A DNA stretch of 64,000 bases from Enoplolaimus lenunculus (taxonomy: Eukaryota > Nematoda > Enoplea > Enoplida > Thoracostomopsidae). The translations under genes and the position numbers were made by a program. The stretch is from NCBI GenBank assembly GCA_030248215.1, contig JASANG010001116.1, positions 1 through 64,000 of the forward strand. The letters are read 5' to 3'. This document shows positions 45,099 to 56,400 of the stretch, piece by piece (the stretch's first letter is position 1; each line of letters begins with the position of its first letter). The notes beneath the pieces are model-generated. The model saw only the letters and a list, made by a program, of their open reading frames with translations. It ran no database searches and was not told the origin of the DNA.

Positions 45099-48000
45099 CT
45101 ACGTTTCCGCATCGCTATCCATCTCGACATCTTCTATCTGCAAATCATCCAACATTTCTTGCAAACTTATCGTCGGAATTTCACCTTCGTCATCAATGTC
45201 TTGTGTATTTCCGACATTCGAAGTTTGTTCCACGGTAATGGCAGTCGACGGCCCATTTGGTTTACGATAAATGTTCACACGTTCCCGATAAGCTCTGTCT
45301 TCTTCTAAATCTTCTAAAAATTCTTCATAATCATTGCCGTCCGCAGACGCGATCATGCCATCTTTAGAAATGTGTTTCAGTTGCCAATTTCGTTTTTTGT
45401 TGCGCTTTGCTCGGCTTGCATAAACCTAAAACAACAAAAAACAAATAACCTCTTTACAGAACTAACAGTAGCAAGGTCTATTGCAAAGTAGCGTTGTTTT
45501 AGCAATTTAACTTTCCACACCAAGCAGTATCACTGAGCTACAAAGCACCATTAGTCTAACGTCCACTAAAACCCAATAAGTTTTAACTCCTCAACACTTT
45601 ATGAACCAGTCGTAGTGGAAAAACATGTATTGAGCGAAACTCAGATACACTTAGTTTTAAACAGTAGTTAAACATTCCAATCTTATAAAGCACAAACGGA
45701 TAGTTTGACCCACTTACTTTCCAATTAAGCTAATATGCTATTTAGTTATTAGCTAACCATTCACTGATCTAGTATTATAAACAATCTATACAGATTTCTC
45801 GCACCAAAAAATCATTTAGTACTAATTTGTTGTTTGTAACCGTGATGATCAGTGAAATAATTGAAAAAGTGTTGAATTAGGTTTATCAGTTAAGCTAATA
45901 TGCATATTAGCCATTACGTATTAACTACTGAATTATTGGTTTTGGAGGTTTGTAAACAACTTATTCACATTCGTTGCACCCAAAACCATCTATTACTCGC
46001 ATCCCTACCCTCCAGTACTCAAATTAGATTGCTTGTAACCAGGGTTCAACCGGAATTCCTGTTTCAGCCGCAATTCCTGCAAAAATTCAATTCCTGTTCC
46101 TGTTCCTGCATTCAAAGATGCAGGCACCTGAATTTTTACGATTTTGCGTCAAATTATTAATAATCATTTAAATACTGAAAACTTTGTCTTTGAAAAATTG
46201 TTATTTCGAAATGAGTGTTTTTGCCATCAGCTCAATTTTGTCAATAAACTGTGTATGGCTTGTTTTCGCATGATGATGAAATAGCTGAAAATACGCTAAT
46301 GCCATTTTTAGCAAGTTTTCTGAAAAGTTCAACGGTAATTTGGCGATTAAAACTAATTCAATTTCCGGTTCCTGTTCCAGTTCCTGCAGAGAAATTCGAT
46401 TCCTGTTCCTGTTCCGGCCAAATTTAGTTCCCGTTGGAGCCCTGCTTGTACCCATATTGGTGTAAAAAATCCTCGGTGAGTCTCGTTACAATCCCAAGAC
46501 CATGACATAATTTAACAAAATCTTTATAGCACTGAACCCTTTGTCACATGTATGTATAATAATTAATTCAAGGCACAAATTCAAATCAATTGACGTATAC
46601 AGATTGTTTAAAGTTGGTCACAGTAATTTATTTCGAAACGAGTGTTTTTGGAATTAGGTCAATTTTGTTAATAAACTGTCTGTGATGGGTTTTCGCAAAT
46701 TTTGATGATCAAATAGCTGAAAATTCACTCAAGCAATTTTTTTGCCAAGTTTTTTAAACAGTCCAACAGTAATTCGGTGACGAAAAGTATTTTCAAATTC
46801 CGGTTCCTGTTCCTGTTCCAGCAAAGTTTAGTTCCTGTTGGAACCCTGCAAAATACGTATCCATGTTCGCTTATAGACCGTTTCAAAAACCTAAACACAT
46901 TACTACACCCCCATACCTTTTTCACTAACACCACATCTGGCACATATTCTGGTTTCATCGCAGCCAAAGTATCGTTATTGCTATTTGCGTTTGCCAAATC
47001 GTAGCCGAGCACTGCATCGCCAACCGATAACAAATGACCAAGATGTGTTTTGGTGCTAATTTCGCTCACATCAGGCTTACCCAGATCACAACTTCTAGCT
47101 ACCCACGCATCCGCTAGCACGTGCCTTCCAGACACGTGCCCACGGCCAGAGGCGTGTGGTACAGCAGCAGGTTCAATATCGATAACGGTGAATTCAACCA
47201 ATTGATTTGAATGCATAACTGCCTAAAATTAGAGCGCGCAATTTTCACTGTAAGCACTGAAAAATTTCGGGGTAAGGGGGGTCAGGGCCTTGGGACCTCC
47301 TACCATGTGTTTTCCAATATCGTAGGCCAATCTGCTTTTAGGCCAATTATGTGATAATTGGCACAGACCAATTTGCTATTCTATGTAAACAGAACCAACC
47401 AGCGTTGGTTGGACTTTACTGTGTAGCTAAAGGATAAATCTTTAAATTGCTAATTGGTTACAAATTAGTCTAAACCAAGCAGTTTGGCCTAGGATATCAT
47501 AACAAAACAATTAACAACATCTGAACACCATTAACCAGGGTGCGACCGGAATTACAATTTACCGGAACCGGAACCGGAAAGTGAAAAATGGATTTCAGCA
47601 AACATTTCATTTAATCGTATTTTTTGCTTTTTTATTTATGAAACAACCTTAGTCGAACATAGCTATTTATTTTATTTGTTGTATTTTAGATTTTCGTCGT
47701 CGACTGAAGTGAAATCCACCATCAATGGCTTATATTCGGAGTACAAGTGGCTTTCAAAAGAGATTCTTAAAAACTAGCAAAATTAAGAAAACGGCCAAAT
47801 TATAACACCGGAATTTTTAAATCCGGTAAAAATTTACCGGAACCGGAAGGTGAAAAAATGCCGAAACCGGAAGCGGAATTCCGGTTGTACCCTGCCATTA
47901 ACATCACCTAAACTATTTTGTACCTCAAATGGAGATCTCCAGTATACCGCAGGTGACAACTCAGCAATTTGGCACGTAGAAGGATCGACCAAATGTAACA

Positions 48001-51000
48001 GATTCGACACGCGATGACAAACACAAATTTGCGACAAATTTCCAAGCGTTTGGGCGAGCTTTTTTGGAAGACAAACCAAGCTGTCTTTACAGATAGGAGC
48101 CAACGAAACAGAGAATGTATGCTTATAGTCGTACGTATTGTTATGCGTATCGTGCGAAACCAGTTCTTGAGCTGTTTTAAATCTAGAAAAATATAGATAA
48201 TGCAACTAAAGTCACAGAGGGTTCGTCCCGAAACATTTGTATACATCTGAATAAATGTTGGCAGAAAAACAAGAGACAGTTCAAACAACACATAAAAATA
48301 TAGAAATAAAATGTATTAAAGGTCCGCCTCCCCCGAAATAAAATACTGGGACCAGCAAAGAATCATTATGATCATAGATTCATTCATTCAATTTGTTCAG
48401 CAAAATACACATACGAAAACAATCTACTCCACTACTTTCCACAACCAACAGAAAGCACTGACTAATAATCAATTGTAACTACTGCTGAAACAAGAAGCAC
48501 ACAGGCGTTCTCAACTTCGTTTCAAATGTATATAATTTTGTTCTTAACATAATCTATAATAGTGATATAAGTGTCGGCTACACGCAAAAACTTACTCATA
48601 TCAAAACTCTTGCTTCAGCGTGTATCACTCACCTAGCAGGCAACACAGTTTGAACGAAATCCACCATTTTCTGTCCGTCTTGTTTGTTCGCAAAGAAAAA
48701 GTCAATTCCTGCGGATGTTGGCATGATACCAGTTGTTGATTTATGAGCATTGTGCTTCAGGATTAGTTGTTCTAAATAGAACAGTGTCTTTTTGTGTGTC
48801 ACTTTTTGTCGAACCTGAAATTAACAATTAAACAGTAAAGGAAGTTTTTGTCTGACCTGAAATTAACAATTAAACACTAAACCACTTCGTGTAGAAAAGC
48901 GAAGTTTATAAAATAGTTGGATATAAGTACTGTTGTAAGTAGGGCATTGTCTTTTTGTGCAGTGCCTTTAATAAAACACGACATTAAAGTTAAACTGTAT
49001 TTTGGGTAGAAAAGGGAAGCCCGCAAAATAGTTCGCCATATGCGCTGTCACACTGCAACTGTGATCGCGATTTCCTATTCACAACCGACTTTTGCATTGA
49101 ATACTACGATACCAGATACTCATTATGATTCAGACGCATTTGCCAAAGAGGAAATTACAAGTAATCAAAATTTGTATTGTAAGAGATTGCGTTCAAATTA
49201 CGAGCAATCAAATCTAATATACCCTCGCATTTGAAACGCAATCGCGACAGTAGATAATTCTGTCCATGACCGTAATTCGTATACTCTTCCCATTAATCAT
49301 TCTAAATAATTCTACGTACCTGAACAACAGATCTCCAATAGTCCTTCGCTTCAATTTTATGACATTGATCACACATTTGACTGAGAACAATAAATTCAAT
49401 CAGAAAGACTTGCTGAACTGTCAGACCGTTTAGTACTTGTTGCTGTATGGTTAATTTCACCTGAAAACCCAATCACATAAAACACAAACATTTTAAATAC
49501 TATATCGCCTACCGCTAGATATTTTTTGAAAACAACCAGTACGTGCGCTGTGTGATAGTGTGATAGTAAACACGGATAAAGGTAATTTTTTACACCAAAG
49601 AAACGACAGCTTCACGATGACTACACACACTAACGTATCCACTTGAATTGTAGTTGTGCGTATGACCCAATCAGACGACTATGTGCACAAATACGTACAG
49701 TGTAAATCTCAATACAAACAACTTATCTAGTTTGATTGACAATAAACTCAAGCTTCGTACTTTGAGACGTTTAGAATGTGGTTCGGTCCAAACAAAACCG
49801 GCATCAATTAAGCGAACCTGAAACATTAAATAACATAAGGCGCAGAGTTCCAACAGGAACTGTTTCTCTGGATGCAGGAACCGAGCAAGATTTATTTTTT
49901 CTCCAGAAGAGGAATTCATATTTTCGAAGTGACAAGAACAGGAATTGCAAAATATATTGCACCACGAATACTGTTAATTGACTATAACGGATAATAAAAT
50001 ATATTGTTCGTCAACTGTTTTGTGTTTTCATTTGCCAATTTTCAAAGTTCTACAATATGCGTTAAAAAATTTAAAATAAAAAGAATGTGCAAAGAAAATG
50101 TGCGTTGTGGAACGAAATTGTGTTACACTAAAAACTTTACGACGTAAATTTTTATTGCTGAGTGGATTCTTCATAATTTGCCACAAAACTGTAACAATTC
50201 CGGTTCCTACGTCTTTCAATGAGGGACCAGGAAACCGCAACAGGAATAGAAATTTTACAGGAAATCCGATTAAACCCAGATATGTCGCATATCATATTTA
50301 GCACAATATAATCTAGCCTCGGGCAGAACTAAGTGTACAAATCGACTGTGTCTGTCAACTATTTAAATTTACATACTTTATCCAATCCTTTAATTCGTTT
50401 CAAACAAATCTGCAACAATTCCTTTGACTCCAGCGCAGCAGGAATCCACGTTGCTGGCGGCGACAAGTATCGTTCACAAAAGCGGCAGAAAGTTAGCTGA
50501 GCCTGGAACAGTACTAAATTCTTAACAACGGAGCAAATAGAAGCTAAATTCTATTATCACACAAATACCCAACCTGCGCAACGTCTTATTTGACAGCAAA
50601 ATTAACTTAAATCTACGCTGCAAAAGAACAATAACATAATGCCGACTTTAGGCGTCTGGCATCGTTCGACAACGCACTTGTTGCACATGCGGCAGTGGAC
50701 AGCGCCACACCACAGGTACAGCACCACCTAAAATTTTAAAATGTTCAAAAAATAATTAGTACTTGCATTACAACTGGCCACAAACAAAACTTTACGAAAA
50801 TACTCAAATCCTCAACATAGGCGGATGAAGTTTACTGAAAAGCGTGCCAACGACAGCTCACCTGTTTAGTGATACCTTCAGTGATATCGACTTTCATCTT
50901 CAAACAATCTAAACACATATTTGCTTGATTTGGCTGTATTGCGACGCCACACTCACAACATAAAATAGTTGCCACTGTGGTAGTAGTACTAGAAACGTAC

Positions 51001-51005
51001 TCCAT
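45099..51005 (-). CDS. NMD3: 60S ribosomal export adaptor NMD3, complete
   Basis: Shuttling adaptor that binds the large ribosomal subunit and exports it through CRM1. Exons 51005-50862, 50502-50377, 49817-49761, 49460-49320, 48814-48633, 48182-47924, 47222-46917 and 45425-45099 join in phase to 513 codons (human 503). Zinc-binding cysteines: ILCCECG and MCLDCLK in exon 1, LTFCRFCERYLSPPATW in exon 2, SQMCDQCHK in exon 4. Conserved blocks: VRLIDAGFVWTEPHSKRLK, YDYKHTFSVSLAPICKDSLV, QICVCHRV, KTHLGHLLSVGDAVLGYDLA, EFLEDLEEDRAYRERVNIYR. The acidic tail (TISLQEMLDDLQIEDVEMDS) ends the protein and holds the leucine-rich, export-signal-like segment. Introns carry hAT-like MITEs; all splice sites are GT-AG, some donors being weak (GTACGA, GTACAA). 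Confidence 0.96.
45560..46020. repeat. Irregular repeats, TTAGCTAATATGC family, NMD3 intron 7
   Basis: Two units about 167 bases apart (TTAGCTAATATG..., TTTTGGAGGTTTGTAAAC, CACCCAAAA). The same unit is repeated at 60190-60800, where the adjoining sequence CCAGTCGTAGTG is also shared. Confidence 0.5.
46040..46444. mobile_element. hAT-like MITE, TTCCTGTTCCTG type, in NMD3 intron 7
   Basis: CAGGGTTCAACCGGAATTCC at the left and TTCCCGTTGGAGCCCTG at the right. The flanks CTTGTAAC and CTTGTACC agree at 7 of 8. A 5'-truncated sister with the same interior follows at 46628-46848. Confidence 0.7.
46628..46848. mobile_element. Truncated sister copy of the 46040-46444 MITE
   Basis: The shared interior (TTATTTCGAAACGAGTGTTT) and right end TTCCTGTTGGAACCCTG are present; the left end is missing. 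It lies entirely within NMD3 intron 7, 69 bases downstream of the exon 7 donor. Confidence 0.6.
47536..47894. mobile_element. hAT-like MITE with perfect 8-bp TSD, NMD3 intron 6
   Basis: CAGGGTGCGACCGGAATT at the left, AATTCCGGTTGTACCCTG at the right (16 of 18 paired). CCATTAAC stands exactly on both sides. Non-coding, CCGGAACCGG-rich. The intact duplication suggests recent movement. Confidence 0.85.
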
Positions 51006-51105
51006 AATCGAACGTTTTCTGAAACAGGACCGCTAAAATGATACAGATCTGGGCCAATGTTACTTTTATTGCCTTTAAGCTAAAGCTTGATTTTCCAAGT
51101 TTTAA

Positions 51106-51368
51106 CTCCTTCTCACATTGAGTTACCTATAGGCAACTCAGCGCAGTGTATATACGTTAAATATTATATATCGCACCGTGTTTAATAATTGCAACACGTA
51201 TACATAGTACTAAATCACCACAACACTTGAGAGCCTTCTCGGACTCGAGCGTCAAGCTCCTATAGCTGAGTGGTGATGGTATACGCCTCCCACTCCAGTC
51301 ACTTGAGTTCGATTCCTAGCGTAAAAGTAGGTCCCAAGGGAAATAGAAAATATTCATGTGAGAAAGGG
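51106..51368 (+). mobile_element. TTAA-flanked element carrying a tRNA-like box, copy 2
   Basis: TTAA-CTCCTTCTCACATTGAG to CATGTGAGAAAGGG-TTAA. The palindrome has one mismatch (GAGTTACCTATAGGCAACTC). A box TAGCTGAGTGG, B box GAGTTCGATTCC. Relative to 35328-35549 it has about 40 extra bases after the palindrome (TATATCGCACCGTG and following). Confidence 0.7.
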
Positions 51369-51401
51369 TTAAGCGAAAAATTCTCAGTTTACTATCTATA
51401 A

Positions 51402-51665
51402 CCCCTTCGCACACTGAGTTGCCTATAGGCAACTCAGCGCAGTGTATATACAGTAAATAATATATATCGCACCGTGTTTAACAATTGCAACACGTATACA
51501 TAATAGTACTAAATCGCCACAACACTTGAGAGCCCCCTCGGGCTCAAGCGTCAAGCTGCTATAGCTGAGTGGTGATGGTATACGCCTCCCACTCTAGTCA
51601 CTGTAGTTCGAATCCTAGCGTAAAAGAAGGTCTCAGGGGAAATAGAAAATATTCATGAGAAAGGG
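51402..51665 (+). mobile_element. TTAA-flanked element carrying a tRNA-like box, copy 3
   Basis: Lies 33 bases after copy 2 in the same orientation. Left flank decayed to ATAA, right TTAA intact. Perfect 20-bp palindrome, same A box; B box GTAGTTCGAATCC. It shares the extra block of copy 2, so copies 2 and 3 are closer relatives. Confidence 0.65.
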
Positions 51666-53489
51666 TTAAGCCTAAACGTTGAAAATGTGTGTTCCTAAGG
51701 CTAAGCAAACAAATGTAGTTTAGAATGTAAGACTACTCTTTTCCATACCCACCAGAAACCGGGACGGCCCTAAAAGTAACGGGCCAGATCAGGGTGCAAC
51801 CGGAGGTGGTGACGCGAAATTAGGTATATTAAACAATATAAAGCTTTGCGAAAAAAATTTGTTTGTTTATTTCTAGCAAATCTATAGATTAGGGCTGTAA
51901 TAACAGCATTAGCATACCCCTACGCCTAATGCGCGATGTGTACAAGGGACGGTATGTCACGTGATATTGTGGGACATTTATGCGAATATCATGATATTCC
52001 AGAATTTCAACGAATATCATATGACATTCAGCGGGACAGTATAACCTTTGGCTACAATTAAATGAATGAAAAGTTGGACAGTAGCGGCACAAATGTTTTG
52101 AATACCAAATACACGCCTGTAAATTCATTTCCGACACAAAACCGCTTAGAGAAAGTGCCATAATTCAAAAATTCAAATTCTACCTCAAGCACGCAGATGT
52201 TTGAAGTTTACATGAGTATTCAAATACAGCTGCTAAGCAAACGTTGAAATTTCTCCCAAATTTCTCAAGAGCTGTAAACAAACCTCACATCGGTCGGCGT
52301 TCGTCCAAAAACGGTCCGATTCAAAAACTTTTTCAACTTTCGGCTTTTCATCACATCTCATATTCCAAACAGGAAGTTCAATTTTTTGACTAATTTGCAG
52401 ATATCAACTCAGTGATGTGCATGTCCGATTGCAGAACTCTCATCACCTGTCATCTCACAAAAGATCTTAGAAACAAAATACGGAAAATGTAAGCAAAAAA
52501 TTTATTTACAACAAAGGTTGTATAATTGACATGCAATAATGTAAAAATAATTGCGCTAACGTTGATTGGAACAGGTAAACGACTACTTTAAGGGGCGTAA
52601 CAGTAAATTAACCGTATTCCTAAGCCTAAGCGTTGCAAAAGTCAGTTCCTAAGCCTAAGCAAAAAATGTAATATAGAATCTAAACCTACTTTTACGAAAT
52701 TTTCATACGCACTTAAAATGTCAATAAAAGTTTGTACAAAACAGCGAATCGTGAAAAATAACTTGGTAGATCTTACTTGTAAAAATCCCATTACAAAAGA
52801 ATAGCACCTATACCCACTGACCAAACCGACGCTTCTATTTTGATTTACCGCAAACTAATTCGACGTCTTGCCCCTGTAGGCCAACAAATGCAACAAGCTT
52901 GCATAATACATATGTGACTACACGTTTCTTTACTTTTGTTCAAATAGTCCATTCGCTTAGGTTTCTATACGGAAGAACACGCCTAGGCGAATACAGTATC
53001 GCGGCTAAATTCCAAGCCACTACCCTAACTTGTTAGATAGAGACCTTGTTCACAACGGGGACATGTATATGCGAGTAAATGGACAATGTTTTCTTTTTCA
53101 GCTTATGCCAAAATTTTACTGCGCCAAAAATACTTCTATAGCGCCAAACCAGTCACCCTGTAACACTATTTTAAAACCTATTTGTTTCTCACAATGTAAT
53201 GATGACGTCATTATAATTTTTTTCGGAAAATGTCAAAAAATTTAGAAAATCAAAAATACTTTTGCAGCACCAAAAATACGTCTATGGCGCATTTGCGCAG
53301 TTGTTAGCTCAAAAGAACTCTGCAGCGGTTAAAGACACAAAATTTTTTAAACTCTCCTTATGGACCCCATTATTCGAAGAACCGAGACACGTGCCCATGG
53401 TACCCTAGTTGGCAGCCGCTTCGCTGGGCTAATGAACAACATAAACAAAATTTAAAATTACCACACAACATATAATTATCAACTACTTT

Positions 53490-56400
53490 TTATTTATCCA
53501 TTCCACCCAGGACCTTAATGACCATGCACAACCGTTTGCGGTCACCCATAGAAACGCCGAGTTCTTTTAAATCATCAACACTCAACGACTGAAGTATAGT
53601 CGGATCCGTTAAATTCTCACGACTTAAAATATCAAGCGTTTCCTCGCCAATGCTCACTGCGGTCAACAGTCGAACAATTTGATCCGACGTAAAATCATCA
53701 GCTGAAAATAACGACTATTCTTAGTTGTATGCCGTTACAGTTAGCCTAAAAGTATTCGCCGCACGATGACGAAACTAAATCGAAGGTAAATGAAGAACTA
53801 AAAAATATTTGGCGCATCTAGCAAAGTGCAGTGGAAATCATAACTACGTGATTTGAATCAGAATCTAACTGGAATCATTATTCCGATTGCACTTTAAATC
53901 AGAATCAGTGCCGTTCACTATGAAAAATGCACGCAATCTACCCTAGCTGTTTAAGCCAAAACAGAATGAAGAATTTAAAAAATACAAACAAATTTCAAAA
54001 ACAATGATATTGTTAAACAGAGAAATTGTTCACTAGACAGCCTCAGCAATTTATGTCTAAATATGAACACAAAAACCTGCGAACTAGAGCCACATAAACT
54101 TGTCTGGAAGAAACAAAGCCAAGCTACGTACAGCAAGATTATACTAACCTGATAGAACTGCCCCTTTTTGAACCAATGTGCTCAGTAAGGCGACTACCGA
54201 TTTTTGATCTAAATTTCGACTGTCCAATAACATCTGAGAGCTAATGCTATTTTTTTTCGGTGGCTCAGGCGCAGACGAGAATCGAGATGGGCGAGATGTT
54301 GCTAACACAGGGGGTTCAGTAATTGGCGACGCAGGTATCCCAGATGATGACTGTCTGGCTATCCCAGATGTTAATTGTCCAGCTAACCCAGTCGTTGATT
54401 GTCCAGTTGTCCCAGCTGCCGACTGTCTAGCTATCCCAGATGGCCCAGCTCTATTAGCTGCTGGCAAATTGACTCGCCCAGCCGTAGCAACGTTAATAAC
54501 AGGTGCAGACATGCGCGTATTGCCGTTCGACTCACCTGCTGCGACAGTTTTTTCAGGTACTGGACCTGTCAAAACGAGACCAGGTGCGATAACATTTTTA
54601 GTTTCACGTATTGCACCTGTTAAAACGAGACCAGGTGCGATAACATTTTTAGCTAATGCAGATGCCTGAGTTATACCAGTATGCGGCGTTCGCATAGACA
54701 CAGGATTCTCATACGCCGACGCGTACTTCTGAAGTAAACTCGGTTGGGCAATATTTTGCGCGGCCGCCGTGGCACGAATATTTGTTTTCTCATACATCCT
54801 TATTGACCCACTTGAAGTTTTACCGTAATTGTTAGTCACACTAGACGCGCTGCTAGCTTTATCCCGAAACTTTTCCCATAACTTTTCTGACTGGCCGGCT
54901 ATTGAATTCACAGGTTTGACGCTTTCAAGGGACGGCACAGTGGCATGGCGTTGGTTTACCTGTCCCACGCTCTTTAACGCCGGCTTGTACGGTACTGTGG
55001 GTGCTACTCCAGTCCCATCACGTGAACCACTAGCCCTGAAGCTATTCTCAGACTTTGCTAACGGAACCAAATTCGCAATCTTCGCACTAACAGCTGGTGC
55101 AACATTGGTTGGTACAGTCGACAACACTTGTTTCTGCGGCTTCTTTGGCTGCTGACTCTGGGGTGCAGGCCTAGTTTTAGCTGCATCTGCAATCTGCGGG
55201 GTTACATTATCAAGTTTGGATACTTTTGACTTTCCGCTACCTACTGACCCCGTTTGGGCAGACGACCTGCCACTAGTATCCCAAAAGCTATCCCCTTTAG
55301 GTTCACTAATTTTACTAGCCGGCGCCAAAGATTTCGTGGTCCCCGATTGATGCGCCATCATTTCCGCTTCATTTTTGCGTCGTTTCCGTTGCTGCGCCCC
55401 GCTAAGAAGATGCATTGGTAGACGGAAAATATCAAGTTCAGTTTGGTTATGCTTCTGATTTTGTCCACTATTCTGTGCTTGCGTTTTTTGTTTTTCTTGA
55501 TATCGTTTCTTTTGGTACTGTTCGTGTAACTGGAGCATTTTCTGATAATCACTAAACGGTCCAGGAAAAACACTACTGCCCCGATCAGCAGACTGAAATA
55601 CCGATTGTCTTATATTCGACGCAGGTCCAAACAAAGACTCATTAACAAACTGTTGCTTAAGCCCAAGCTGCTCACCAGGAACACCAAATCCTGGCTGTAG
55701 CATCCTCTCTGGCAAATCAGGCATGCCATTCCCACCCATCCCACCAATAGAATCTGAAAAACAGTCTAAATTGGGTCGACCAAAAGGTATCGCTGCACCA
55801 AAACTTTCACCAATCGAATTGCTGTTCATGCCAACAGAATGCTGTGGAAATGGCCCAGAAACCGATTGACCTTCTCCAATCCCGAAATTGTTGCCATCGC
55901 GCATGTTGACTGAGTTGCGAAAATTTGCATCAAATACGGCTGAAAAGCCAAAACTTAATATAGTGACACTGATTTCCAATATAAATGCTGTTAGAACTAA
56001 AAAAGCGGACATTCCACGAGTTTCTGAAACCCTATTTAAGTATGACTTAGTAGTTGAGCATATGCTAAACAATTACTTAACCACTTTGTCGCTTTCAAAA
56101 ACGTACTCGTGTTAAGTAAATACTTAAGGCGCTGACTCAATTTGATATATTACAGAGTAACAGATCAGACATATAAGCCTTGGACTGCTTAATTATAGCT
56201 CATGATGTCTCGTGAATATAAAGAAACAACTATGGTTTTCTTGTTATGACAATGGCTGGGTTTCTGAAACCTACTTGAGAACGAGTTAATATTTAAGCTC
56301 GTGCTAACTAACTACTTATCCATTTTGTCGTATATAAACTCATACTTAAGTTACGTGAATACTTAAGTCACTCACCAAATTTAATGAATTCAAGACTAAG

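Larger units (their letters stand above)
51006..53489. other. Gap between NMD3 start and SAM-protein stop
   Basis: Holds two TTAA-flanked tRNA-box elements (51106-51665), a half TTAGGC element with CCCTAAAAGTAAC end (51670-51785), a lone CAGGGTGCAACCGGAGG terminus near 51790, a fragment of the GTTCACGT element interior (51940-52190) and a short TTAGGC-core piece (52587-52690). The rest, to 53489, shows nothing recognisable. Confidence 0.5.
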
